This document shows positions 55,054-63,719 of a DNA stretch of 64,000 nt, in pieces (within the stretch, counting starts at the first letter, position 1; the number at the start of each line of letters is the position of its first letter). This DNA comes from JAHFTW01 sp038046785. GTDB taxonomy: Archaea; Thermoplasmatota; E2; JACPAO01; JAHFTW01. Where the stretch lies: assembly GCA_038046785.1 (NCBI GenBank), contig JBBSVM010000003.1, positions 62,001 to 126,000 of the forward strand, given 5' to 3'. Below the pieces are notes generated by a model that saw only the letters and a program-made list of their open reading frames with translations, did not search any database and was not told where the DNA came from. The position numbers and the translations under genes were made by a program.

Positions 55054-56333
55054 ACCGCGCTCTGATTCTGGTCGCCTGCCTTCTCGCCGCCTCCGTTCTT
55101 GGAGGGTGTGCCGCAAAGTCCGAGGAGTCCACCTCCTCTGCACCGCCCGCCTCGAACGTGCAGGAGCTCGTCCTGCAGGCACCGCCCGTCCCCACGAACG
55201 GGAGCCTCGAAGTCGGACTCTCCACCGTCTTCCGGCTGGATGCTGCTTCGGCGCCGGGGGGCGCATTGACGTCGTTCCTCCTCACCATCCCTGCCGGGGC
55301 CGTCTTCGAGGAGGAGATCTTCCCCGGGTTCACCTTGGAGCGTCTGGCATTGGGTTTCCTTCCTCTGAACAGCACACCCGCTCCGGAAACGCTCGAATCG
55401 TTCTCCATCTTTGTGTTCCGCGTCGATGAGACCAACGCCGATTTGGTCTCCGCCTACATCCGGCCGCACTTCACCGGCTCGAGCGGAATCGGACCTTTGC
55501 AGACTCCCATCGACGAGGCCCCATCGCTCGCGGGCGATTACGTCCATCTGCCAAACAACCTCGACGAAGGCACGCGCATCGCCGTCGTCGTCGCCATCGA
55601 TGGCGCCGCAGCCCCCGTCTCCCTTCTGCTCCGCTTCATGGACCGGGAAATCGGGTTTGGAGAGGACCCCCCGACGACCGTTTCCGATCTGGTGGGCCCC
55701 AATGATGGACTGGTCAGTCTCCCTCCGTTTGCCACCGGCACCGGCGTCCAATATGCCGCCTATTCCCAAATCACGGCGCTGTTTGCAATCACCGGCGAGG
55801 TGCAGAGCGGACCGGTCAACATTCAGGACGCTCTGCCGCGCCAGGACATCGGCGCCACGGTGCGCGACGCCATCATCTCGGCACCTGGACCGGACCGGGG
55901 CTACTCCTACGCGACAGGGTTGTATTTTGGCTACGAAGCGCACGGCCTGTGGTCCGTCGAAGGCAATCTGCATGGGACGCCCGTGGAGGCGCGCTCCATC
56001 ATCGCCCAGGACTTTGCCCCGCCCACGGTCGGCATCATTGGAATCCTGCTGTTCGGACTCCCCGCCTACGTCTACATCGGGGAAGGATCGGGGGCCAGCG
56101 ACGCCGCATTCCACGTCCAGGTCGCGAACGTGAACGAGTTCCAGCTTTTTTCCTACGCCAAGCTTGACCTCGGGGCGACCCTCCTCGAACTAACGGGGAA
56201 ACCTGGGCTCACCGGTGGGTCTGCGTTCACGGGATTGGCGGGCAACGTGCCGCCCTCGTTCCTCCATCGTGCCGGCGACCAGCTCATCCAGTTCACCGAG
56301 GGCCGATTCCTCTCGACGCCGCTGCCGGTGTGA
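55050..56333 (+). CDS. Lipoprotein of unknown function
   Basis: 427 residues. Signal MNRALILVACLLAASVLGGC with lipid-site Cys 20. The rest is beta-rich and Gly/Pro-rich without Cys, with one hydrophobic stretch (VGIIGILLFGLPAYVYIG, about 330-347) that is probably buried. The ATG overlaps the stop of the CarboxypepD_reg lipoprotein (ATGA), so the two are made together and may form a surface complex. Not recognised. Confidence 0.7.
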   Translation: MNRALILVACLLAASVLGGCAAKSEESTSSAPPASNVQELVLQAPPVPTNGSLEVGLSTVFRLDAASAPGGALTSFLLTIPAGAVFEEEIFPGFTLERLALGFLPLNSTPAPETLESFSIFVFRVDETNADLVSAYIRPHFTGSSGIGPLQTPIDEAPSLAGDYVHLPNNLDEGTRIAVVVAIDGAAAPVSLLLRFMDREIGFGEDPPTTVSDLVGPNDGLVSLPPFATGTGVQYAAYSQITALFAITGEVQSGPVNIQDALPRQDIGATVRDAIISAPGPDRGYSYATGLYFGYEAHGLWSVEGNLHGTPVEARSIIAQDFAPPTVGIIGILLFGLPAYVYIGEGSGASDAAFHVQVANVNEFQLFSYAKLDLGATLLELTGKPGLTGGSAFTGLAGNVPPSFLHRAGDQLIQFTEGRFLSTPLPV

Positions 56334-56353
56334 TGTCGCAGTCGGCGAACAGC

Positions 56354-56968
56354 CTATTCGCTAACGACGGGATTCCGCAACGTCGCAACACCCGCAATCT
56401 CACAGCGCACATCGCGTCCCGCAACCAGCGGCCCGATGCCGGCGGGCGTCCCGGTGAGCAGGATGTCGCCTGGCTCCAAAGTTGTCCAGGCGGAGGCGTG
56501 AGCGAGCAGGTCGGCGACGCCCCAACTCATGTCGCGCGTCGTTGCGTCCTGACGCAGTTCATCGCCCACCCAGAGGCGCAACCGGAGGTCCTGCAGGTCG
56601 CGGCCGTCGTAGGGAACCCACGCTCCAAGGGGAAGGAAACCGTCGTAGCCCTTTGCTTGCGCCCAGGGGGTGCCGTTCTTTTTGGCGGCGTCCTGCAGTT
56701 CGCGCGCGGTGAGGTCGTTGGCGACGGTGATATCGGCAACGGCAGCGAGTGTTTCACGGCCCGTTGCGCGGCGCAAACGGTGGCCCAGCCGAACCGCGAG
56801 CTCGACTTCATGGTGGACCGCTCCGATGCCAGCGGGGAGGGTAATGGGTTCGCCGTCGCCCAACAGGCAACTCTCCGGCTTCCAGAACCAGAGCGGGGCA
56901 GGAGGCATCGGATTGCCCAGTTCGCGGGCGTGGCTCGCGTAGTTGCGCGCCACACAGAGGATTTTCAT
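56354..56968 (-). CDS. Fumarylacetoacetate hydrolase-family enzyme
   Basis: 204 residues. MKILCVARNYASHARELGN, KPESCLLGDGEPI, HHEVELAVRLG, DITVANDLTARELQ and LTGTPAGIGPL follow the FAH fold; the acidic metal ligands in HHEVEL and the NDLTAR segment are intact. The short length fits the single-domain FahA/YcgM or acylpyruvase subgroup. Likely hydrolysis or decarboxylation of a 2-oxo acid. Third gene of a coupled minus-strand group behind a lipoprotein and an exonuclease. Confidence 0.88.
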   Translation of the reverse strand: MKILCVARNYASHARELGNPMPPAPLWFWKPESCLLGDGEPITLPAGIGAVHHEVELAVRLGHRLRRATGRETLAAVADITVANDLTARELQDAAKKNGTPWAQAKGYDGFLPLGAWVPYDGRDLQDLRLRLWVGDELRQDATTRDMSWGVADLLAHASAWTTLEPGDILLTGTPAGIGPLVAGRDVRCEIAGVATLRNPVVSE

Positions 56969-57783
56969 GCGCTGCCCGCCACGAACGACCAGCCGTCGGG
57001 GGCTGGCTCGCGGTAGAAGATGGTGAGGAACTGCGTGAAGCGCACCTCCGATTCCACGCCGAAGTCTGGGCCGTCCTGGCGGTAATACACCTCGCTGCCC
57101 TGGCTGTAGTCGGAGGCGGCACGGTGGACGAGGATTGGGCTGGTGGCGTAGCCCGTCTCATACATCCCATCGCCATCCGTCTGTCCGAGAATCCAGTACC
57201 AAGGGTCGTTGGTTGGGTTGCCAGCGCCCTCGGTCCAGAGCGCCTCGACGACGAAGGTGCGGGCGTCGGGGTCTGGGGTGGCAAGCAGGATGCAGTTGCA
57301 CAGTCCGCTCGGGGCGAACTCCTCGACGACGAACTGGCCGATGCCGCCCCACGCCTGCATGAACGCTTCATGCTTGATGGTGCGGTGGTAAGGTTGCGGG
57401 CTCAAGTCCGCGGGAAGGGCGAGGCGGATGTCGTGCGCGCCGTCGGCGACGACGTCCACGCTGGTTTGCGCTTCCAGGTAGAGCGGGGCGGAGGCGGAGA
57501 CGAAGTAGGTGCCAGGCTCCAGGTCGCAGAAGGTGAAGAGGCCGTCCGCGTCGCCCGTCATGTTGCGGGTTCCTGGAGTGAGCCGCACTTGGACGCCTGC
57601 GATGGGGCGGATGCCCTCGTCCACCACGACGCCGCGGATGCACCCAAGGCCGGGCCGGCTCACCGGCGAGTCCTCGTCGAACCCAGGCGAAGTGGTGGAG
57701 TCGCCAGCGCAGCCGGCCAGCACGAGGGCCAGGAGGGCAAAGAGCTGGACGCGCATGGCGGCCGATGTCGGCAGGAGGCTCAT
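56965..57783 (-). CDS. Lipoprotein with carboxypeptidase regulatory-like domain
   Basis: 272 residues from the ATG at 57783, which overlaps the exonuclease stop (ATGA); a second in-frame ATG at 57756 gives a more typical signal peptide (MRVQLFALLALVLAGC). CIRGVVVDEGIRPIAGVQVRL and DADGLFTFCDLEPGTYFVSA form the CarboxypepD_reg domain. The C-terminal domain has the Cys pair LCNCILL and ends EPAPDGWSFVAG. Closest relatives are the other three copies in the window, especially 54244 (shared IRPxxGV and CDLxPGxYFV). Confidence 0.8.
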   Translation of the reverse strand: MSLLPTSAAMRVQLFALLALVLAGCAGDSTTSPGFDEDSPVSRPGLGCIRGVVVDEGIRPIAGVQVRLTPGTRNMTGDADGLFTFCDLEPGTYFVSASAPLYLEAQTSVDVVADGAHDIRLALPADLSPQPYHRTIKHEAFMQAWGGIGQFVVEEFAPSGLCNCILLATPDPDARTFVVEALWTEGAGNPTNDPWYWILGQTDGDGMYETGYATSPILVHRAASDYSQGSEVYYRQDGPDFGVESEVRFTQFLTIFYREPAPDGWSFVAGSA

Positions 57784-58577
57784 CAAGGTTGGGGCGACGG
57801 GCGCGGGCCAATCCAGGAGACCAGCAGCGCCCGGATGTCGTCGGGGAAGTCCGCCTTGTCGCGCATCCAGGAGAGGTAGTCCTTGGTCTCCTTGGAGGCG
57901 AAGATGGCTTGGCCGCGGAACTTGCCGAAATTGTAGAAGATGGTTCCCGCGGCGTCGGCATAGAACTTGCGGCCGTGGTCGAGCCAGGTCCGGTCGGCGC
58001 GTTCCGGATTGCGGCGGCGTTCCAGGTTGGCAACAATGAGCTCTTCCAGGTCGGCGGGCAGCTTCGCGGCGTGGGTGGCGCGCTGGGCGCGCAGCACGGC
58101 AACGCACGCCTCGGTGTCGGCCTGGCTGCGGTGCGCGCCGTCGAACGGCTTGCCGTGGTAGCGCTCGTACGTTGCGGCCAGACCGTGCGAGTTGACGGTG
58201 GATTCGACGCGCTGCGTGTCGATGCAGGGATGATTGGGGCGCAGGCCGGGCTGGCCAGCGCGCACCAGCTCCCGGCTCAGGATTTCCAGGTCGTACTTGT
58301 GGTTGTGCGCCACCAGGACCGCTTCCTGGACGATGGCCTGGATGCGCGGCGCGAGGGCAGCGAAGGCGGGCTTGCCGCGCACCATCTCGTCGGTGATGCC
58401 ATGCACGCGGGTGGTCTCGGGCGGAATCGCCATTTGCGGGTCCACCAGCTCGCTCCAGCGCGACAGTTCGCGCAGCCCGGGGTCGGCGGCGTCCAGCTCG
58501 ATGAAGCAGAACTCGACGATGCGCGCCGTGTTGCCGTCGAGACCGGTGGTCTCGAGGTCGAAGGCGAAGAGCTGCAC
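57783..58577 (-). CDS. DEDD-family 3'-5' exonuclease with C-terminal DUF3820-like domain
   Basis: 264 residues from the GTG at 58577 (VQLFAFDLETTG), 41 bp after the upstream lipoprotein stop. The DnaQ-like exonuclease motifs are FDLETTG (Exo I), VAHNHKYDLEI (Exo II) and HRSQADTEACV (Exo III, DEDDh type). The last 70 residues (NFGKFRGQAIFASKETKDYLSWM) resemble DUF3820. It degrades DNA or RNA; the specific role is unknown. It is flanked on both sides by lipoprotein genes of one family. Confidence 0.87.
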   Translation of the reverse strand: MQLFAFDLETTGLDGNTARIVEFCFIELDAADPGLRELSRWSELVDPQMAIPPETTRVHGITDEMVRGKPAFAALAPRIQAIVQEAVLVAHNHKYDLEILSRELVRAGQPGLRPNHPCIDTQRVESTVNSHGLAATYERYHGKPFDGAHRSQADTEACVAVLRAQRATHAAKLPADLEELIVANLERRRNPERADRTWLDHGRKFYADAAGTIFYNFGKFRGQAIFASKETKDYLSWMRDKADFPDDIRALLVSWIGPRPSPQP

Positions 58578-58617
58578 GCGCTGGCGAGTCCCCCAGGGGC
58601 CAAAACGGCGCCGGTCC

Positions 58618-59448
58618 TCAGGGCTCGGCTGCTTCGGCGAGGGCGCTGTAGCCGTCAGGGGCCGGGGAGTGGTAGAACGCGGTGGCGTAGACGGTGAACG
58701 GGATGCCGAACTCCGGGAGAAGCGCGCTCTCGGGTTGGACGTGCAGTCCGCCCCAAGTCGGGGCACCCAACTCATCCGCCGAGAGCTGGACCATCATCGG
58801 GTTCGGCTCGGCACCAGAGAAACCGGTGGTGGCGTTGTCGCCCGCATCGGTCCAAAGATCCCAGTAGAAGCCGTGGCTCCCCCCGAGGGTGTTGTTCTCG
58901 TCAAGGACCGCCTCCAGGACCAGGCTGTCGAGCCCTTCGGCGAACTCGAGTTCGAAATCGCAGGCGCAGAACGGCCCGAACACGATTGGATTGGTCATCT
59001 CACTGTAGCCGTCGAACCGGTAGAGCTGCGTGTAGGGCGTAGGGCCCGCGGGCTCCAGCACCATGGCGGGTCGAACGATGAGGCCGCGCACCACTTCGAC
59101 GATTTGGGAGGTCGAGAGGAACTCCTCGGCCGCGGCTTCCAGGGTGTAGGTGCCGGGGGCGACATCGAGGAGGATGAAGCTGCCGTCGCCGCTGCTCAGG
59201 GCGGTCCGATTGAGGCTGGCGAGCCGCAAGGTGGCGGCACCGACCGGGTTGCCGTCGGCGTCCCGCACGGTTCCAGAGATGTGGCCAAACCGGGCGTTCT
59301 CTTCCTCAAAGCGCTCGACCGCATCGGCCGCCTGCCGCACATTCTCTTCGGTGATGCCGGAGGCTTCGGCAGCCGCCCCTTCGAGGGGCTTCAGGCAGCC
59401 GGAGAACAGGACGAAAGCAAGACTTGCCACCACAAGCGCGAAGCGCAT
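58618..59448 (-). CDS. Lipoprotein with carboxypeptidase regulatory-like domain
   Basis: 276 residues. Signal MRFALVVASLAFVLFSGC. A helical spacer (EENVRQAADAVERFEEEN) leads to HISGTVRDADGNPVGAATLRL and DGSFILLDVAPGTYTLEAA, a CarboxypepD_reg domain. The C-terminal domain includes FCACDFELEF and ends SPAPDGYSALA, a weaker form of the family end motif. A TATA box TGCTTATGA 26 bp upstream predicts a leaderless start and leads the four-gene minus-strand group down to 56354. Confidence 0.8.
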   Translation of the reverse strand: MRFALVVASLAFVLFSGCLKPLEGAAAEASGITEENVRQAADAVERFEEENARFGHISGTVRDADGNPVGAATLRLASLNRTALSSGDGSFILLDVAPGTYTLEAAAEEFLSTSQIVEVVRGLIVRPAMVLEPAGPTPYTQLYRFDGYSEMTNPIVFGPFCACDFELEFAEGLDSLVLEAVLDENNTLGGSHGFYWDLWTDAGDNATTGFSGAEPNPMMVQLSADELGAPTWGGLHVQPESALLPEFGIPFTVYATAFYHSPAPDGYSALAEAAEP

Positions 59449-59469
59449 GCGTCAAGCATCGACCGGGCA

Positions 59470-59479
59470 TTCATAAGCA
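59470..59479 (-). promoter_or_regulatory. TATA box of the lipoprotein-exonuclease group
   Basis: TGCTTATGAA on the minus strand, centred 26 bp upstream of the ATG at 59448. Confidence 0.55.
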
Positions 59480-59504
59480 ACTTAGATGGTTCGTTGAATC
59501 GTCC

Positions 59505-61793
59505 CTATTTGCCGCTGCGCAGAAGATTGAGTGCGCTTCCAGCCCGGAACCATGCGATCTGGTCGGCGCTGAAGCTGTGCTTGGCCGCAAACGATTCGGT
59601 CTTGCCATCCTTGTGGTGCAAGGTGACGGTGAGCGGCTTGCCGGGGGCGAGCGTGGCGAGGCCTGTGATGTCGATGCGGTCCTCTTCCTGCACCTTGTCG
59701 TAGTCGGCCGGGTTGGCGAACGTCAAGGGCAGCAGTCCCTGTTTCTTCAGGTTGGTCTCGTGGATGCGGGCGAAGCTGCGAACCAGGACAGCGATGCCGC
59801 CGAGGTGGCGCGGCTCCATGGCGGCATGCTCACGCGACGAGCCTTCGCCGTAGTTCTGGTCGCCGACGACGACCCATTGGATGCCCTTCGCCTTGTAGTT
59901 GCGCGCCACTTCGTGGTAGAGCTTGGTCTTGCCGTCGAGCAAGTCCTTGCCGCCGCCGGCGGACCCGGTGAAGGCGTTAATGGCGCCGAGGAACATGTTG
60001 TCCGAGAGGTTCTCCAGGTGGCCGCGGAACTTGAGCCAGGGTCCGGCGGGGCTGATGTGGTCCGTCGTGCACTTGCCCTTCGCCTTGAGCAGCAGCGGCG
60101 CGCCAAGAATCTCCTTGCCGTTCCACGCTGCGAACGGAGTGAGGAGCTGGAGGCGCTTTGAGGTCGGACTGACGCTGACGGTCACGCCCCCGCGCGGGGC
60201 GACGTAGCCGTCGGGGTCCGGGACGAAGCCCTTGGCGGGGACCTCGGGCGCCTGCGCTGGCGCCTTGAGCTTGAAGCGCTTGCCGTCGGCGCCGACCAGG
60301 TCGTCCTTCGTGGGGTCAAAGTCGAGCTTGCCCGAGAGCGCGTAGCCGATGACAATCTCCGGGCTGCCGATGAAGCAGAGCGTGTGGGCGGAGCCGTCGT
60401 TGCGCTTCGGGAAGTTGCGGTTGTACGACGTCACGATGGTGTTCTGCTTGGCCACCGCGTTGGCGGGGCGATTCCACTGGCCGATGCAGGGGCCGCAGGC
60501 GTTGGCGAGAACGGTGGCGCCCGCCTCCATCATGGCTTTCATCTGGCCGTCGCGCTGGATGGTGAGGTGCACCTGCTCCGAGCCGGGGGTGACGAGGAAG
60601 GGCACCTGGACTTTGAGGCCGTGCGCAGCCGCCTGGCGGGCGACGTCGGCGACGCGCTCCATGTCCTCGTAACTGGAGTTGGTGCAGGAGCCCACGAGGG
60701 CGGAGGAGATGTCGTTGGGGTAGTTCTCCTTCGCGACGGCGGCCTTCACGGCGCTCACCGGGCGGGCGAGGTCCGGCGTGTGCGGACCAACGAGGTGCGG
60801 CTCGAGCGTCGAGAGGTCAATCTCGACGACCTGGTCGAAGAATTTCTTGGGGTCGCGCGCGACCTCGGGGTCAGCGACCAGCAGCTCGGCGTGCGCTTTG
60901 GCGGCGAGGGGAACGAGCGCCGCGCGCGCCGTCGACTCGAGGTAGCGGTCCATGCGGGCGTCGTGCGGGAAAACGCTGGTCGTGGCGCCCAGTTCCGCGC
61001 CCATGTTGCAGATGGTCGCCTTGCCGGTGGCGCTGATGCTGGCGCAGCCGTCGCCGAAGTATTCGATGACGGCGTTCGTGCCGCCCGCGACGGTGAGGAT
61101 GCCGCACAGCTTCAGGATGACGTCCTTGGGCGCGGTCCAACCGCTCAGCTTGCCCTTGAGGTGGACGCCGATGAGTTTGGGGTGCAGGACCTCCCAAGGG
61201 TAGCCAGCCATGACGTCCACGGCGTCAGCCCCTCCGACGCCGGAGGCGAACATGCCGAGGCCGCCGCCGTTCGGGGTGTGCGAGTCGGTGCCGATGACCA
61301 TCTGGCCGGGGAAAGCGTACTGCTCGAGGACGACCTGGTGAATGATGCCGGCGCCGGGCTTCCAGAAGCCAAGGCCGCACGCCGCGGAGGCGCTGCGCAG
61401 GAAGTCGTACACTTCTTTGTTGTCCTGGTTCGCCTTGAGCAGGTCGGCGGAGGCGCCCACTTCGGCGGCGATGAGGTGGTCGCAGTGCACCGTCGTCGGC
61501 ACCGCCGTCGCGGGCTTGCCCGTCGTGAGGAATTGCAGAATCGCCATCTGCGCGGTGGCGTCCTGCATCGTGATGCGGTCGGGGCGCAAGTCGAGGTAGC
61601 TGGTGCCGCGGTTGAGCTCGGCGCCGGACGGGTTGTCGAGGTGGCTGTAGAGCAGCTTCTCGGCGAGGGTGAGCGGGCGGTTGAGGCGGCGGCGCACGAC
61701 GGCGAGGCGCTTGGCCATCGCGTCGTAGGTGGACTGGACGAAGGCGGGCGTGGAGGCGAGCGGGTCGGCCGCGACGGTCACAGATTGCGCCAT
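59505..61793 (-). CDS. acn: Aconitate hydratase
   Basis: 762 residues. The Fe-S cysteines are in SSALVGSCTNSSYEDM (near 365) and ANACGPCIGQW (near 430-433). GTDSHTPNGGGLGMFASGVGGADA is split over residues 168-191, and the swivel domain ends with NYGEGSSREHAAMEPRHLGG. Length and order match mitochondrial-type aconitase rather than AcnA/IRP1 or AcnB. It isomerises citrate to isocitrate. TATA box near 61823 (CAAATATCGG), about 30 bp upstream. Confidence 0.96.
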   Translation of the reverse strand: MAQSVTVAADPLASTPAFVQSTYDAMAKRLAVVRRRLNRPLTLAEKLLYSHLDNPSGAELNRGTSYLDLRPDRITMQDATAQMAILQFLTTGKPATAVPTTVHCDHLIAAEVGASADLLKANQDNKEVYDFLRSASAACGLGFWKPGAGIIHQVVLEQYAFPGQMVIGTDSHTPNGGGLGMFASGVGGADAVDVMAGYPWEVLHPKLIGVHLKGKLSGWTAPKDVILKLCGILTVAGGTNAVIEYFGDGCASISATGKATICNMGAELGATTSVFPHDARMDRYLESTARAALVPLAAKAHAELLVADPEVARDPKKFFDQVVEIDLSTLEPHLVGPHTPDLARPVSAVKAAVAKENYPNDISSALVGSCTNSSYEDMERVADVARQAAAHGLKVQVPFLVTPGSEQVHLTIQRDGQMKAMMEAGATVLANACGPCIGQWNRPANAVAKQNTIVTSYNRNFPKRNDGSAHTLCFIGSPEIVIGYALSGKLDFDPTKDDLVGADGKRFKLKAPAQAPEVPAKGFVPDPDGYVAPRGGVTVSVSPTSKRLQLLTPFAAWNGKEILGAPLLLKAKGKCTTDHISPAGPWLKFRGHLENLSDNMFLGAINAFTGSAGGGKDLLDGKTKLYHEVARNYKAKGIQWVVVGDQNYGEGSSREHAAMEPRHLGGIAVLVRSFARIHETNLKKQGLLPLTFANPADYDKVQEEDRIDITGLATLAPGKPLTVTLHHKDGKTESFAAKHSFSADQIAWFRAGSALNLLRSGK

Positions 61794-61818
61794 GGTTTCT
61801 GCCTGCGTTCAGGTGGAC

Positions 61819-61828
61819 CGATATTTGA
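61819..61828 (-). promoter_or_regulatory. TATA box of acn
   Basis: CAAATATCGG on the minus strand, about 30 bp before the ATG at 61793. Confidence 0.55.
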
Positions 61829-61863
61829 AGCGGGCGGTGGGCCCCGAATGACCCTGCCCACAA

Positions 61864-61873
61864 CCCTTATCGC
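61864..61873 (+). promoter_or_regulatory. TATA box of the S15 peptidase lipoprotein
   Basis: CCCTTATCGC, centred 26-27 bp before the ATG at 61896. The same core is used at 45413. Confidence 0.55.
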
Positions 61874-61895
61874 GGCGTCCTTGGACTGCCTGTCG

Positions 61896-63716
61896 ATGCG
61901 CTCCCTTTCTGGGCTTCTCGCTGTTGCACTCCTCCTCGCCGGCTGTGCCAACACCAACGACGGAACCTCCGGCGACCGCCAAGGAGCCGCGGACAAGATT
62001 CTCACCTCGGCCTCCGTCACCTCATACCTGCACGACCTCTCCCCGGTCATCCCCGGCCTCTCGGTCGCGGCCGCCACGGTGGAGCAGTACCGCATCCAGG
62101 TCGCTGAAGGAATCACGCTGGACGCTTGGGTGGCCCGCCCCGCCGTCGCCGGTCCGGTTCCGCTCGTTCTCACCGTGACCCCTTACTACGCAGGCGGCTC
62201 ACCCGTGGCCGCGGATGGCACGCACAGCCTGGGCCGACTCGGCGACGAGTTGGTGGCGCGCGGCTACGCCGTCGGCGTCAGCAGCGTGCGCGGCACCGGC
62301 CTGTCGGATGGCTGTTTCACGCAGGGCGGAGCGCAGGAAGCGCTCGACACCACCACGGTCATCGAGTTTCTCGCATCGCAACCTTGGTCGAACGGCAACG
62401 TCGGCCTCATCGGCGTCTCCTACGACGGCACCACGCCGCAGGATGCCTGGGTCGCTGGCTCCCCGAGTCTCAAGACCGTGGTGCCCATCTCGGGAATCTC
62501 GGACCTCTACAAGTACAACTTCGTCAACGGTGTGCCCATCAATGTCCAAGGGTTCGGGTTCAACACCTACTACTGGGTTCTCACCGGAGCAGTTCCCTTC
62601 CCGCTCGGCGGCGTCCCGACGGACCCGGCAAGCGTTCCCGGTGCCGTCGTCGGCGAAGCGTGCACGGAGCAGGCAGAGGTGCAGGAGGGCGGCGTCAGCA
62701 GCACGATGGATGGGAACAAGGACGCCTACTGGATGGAGCGCGACTTCCTCGCCGAACTTGCGTCCGAGCCGGATGCTGAACGCGCTTCGGTCTTCTACGT
62801 GCACGGCCTGCAGGACTGGAACGTCAAGGACCACAACATGGAGGACTGGCTCACGGCGATCCAGGCCACCGGCGTTCCCTTCAAGGCGTGGCTTGGACAG
62901 TGGGGCCACGCCTGGCCGCAATCCACGGGGACGACAGCAACCTGTGAGGTCGGCAGCGACGGCGTGGGCGGCTCCTGCCGCAACGACTGGTGGGAGCTGA
63001 CCCTCATCGCCTGGTTCGACCAGTTCCTCAAGGGCATCAACACCGGCGTCCTCGATGCGCCCGCGGTCCAGGTCCAGGACGACGATGGCGTCTGGCGCCA
63101 CGAGGCCGTCTGGCCCCCGACCGACGTGACCTGGCGCACCTTCCATCTCGACCAGCCTGGAGCGCTCGGCGACGCGCCCGGCTCCGGAACCGCGAGCTAC
63201 TTCGACGCCTACGGCGCCCTGCTGGAAACGAACGCGGGCCTTGCCTTCCCCACCGACACGCCCACGCAGGTCGCCTTCGTCTCGCAGCCCCTCGAAGCGG
63301 ACACGCAGGTGAGCGGCCTGCCGCGCTTCGTCGGCAACGTCACCGCGAGCGGCGACCGCAGCAGCCTCGTCCTTACCCTCGCCGAACGGTTCGCTGACGG
63401 CACGGAACGCAGCTTCAACTTCGCAGCCTTGAGCCTCAACCACGTCGAAGGACTGAACGCGGCGCGCACGGACATTGCCGGTGTCCGCCAGGAGATTACG
63501 CTGGATTTCTTCCCCGCCGACGATGTGCTCCACTCCGGCTCCCGCATCGTCCTCTACGCGGCCGGCAACACGATTGGCAGCGACTACGGCGGGGGCCCAA
63601 GCCTCCAGCCCATCACCGACGGCTCGACGCTGACCCTCGACCTGGAAGGTGCGCGCTTGCTTCTGCCTGTGGACTTGGACCTCATCTTCGAGACACCGCA
63701 GCCGTACGACGCGTGA
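61896..63716 (+). CDS. S15/CocE-type X-Pro dipeptidyl-peptidase or esterase, lipoprotein
   Basis: 606 residues. Signal MRSLSGLLAVALLLAGC. The alpha/beta hydrolase domain has DELVARGYAVGVSSVRGTG, the nucleophile Ser in GLIGVSYDGTTPQ near residue 175, the acid in VHGLQDWNVKDHN near 307 and the His in QWGHAWPQ near 336. The C-terminal half is the family jelly-roll domain (TDVTWRTFHLDQ to SRIVLYAAGN). Lipid-anchored outside the cell, it would cleave peptides or esters. The next lipoprotein gene follows after three bases. Confidence 0.9.
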   Translation: MRSLSGLLAVALLLAGCANTNDGTSGDRQGAADKILTSASVTSYLHDLSPVIPGLSVAAATVEQYRIQVAEGITLDAWVARPAVAGPVPLVLTVTPYYAGGSPVAADGTHSLGRLGDELVARGYAVGVSSVRGTGLSDGCFTQGGAQEALDTTTVIEFLASQPWSNGNVGLIGVSYDGTTPQDAWVAGSPSLKTVVPISGISDLYKYNFVNGVPINVQGFGFNTYYWVLTGAVPFPLGGVPTDPASVPGAVVGEACTEQAEVQEGGVSSTMDGNKDAYWMERDFLAELASEPDAERASVFYVHGLQDWNVKDHNMEDWLTAIQATGVPFKAWLGQWGHAWPQSTGTTATCEVGSDGVGGSCRNDWWELTLIAWFDQFLKGINTGVLDAPAVQVQDDDGVWRHEAVWPPTDVTWRTFHLDQPGALGDAPGSGTASYFDAYGALLETNAGLAFPTDTPTQVAFVSQPLEADTQVSGLPRFVGNVTASGDRSSLVLTLAERFADGTERSFNFAALSLNHVEGLNAARTDIAGVRQEITLDFFPADDVLHSGSRIVLYAAGNTIGSDYGGGPSLQPITDGSTLTLDLEGARLLLPVDLDLIFETPQPYDA

Positions 63717-63719
63717 ACC

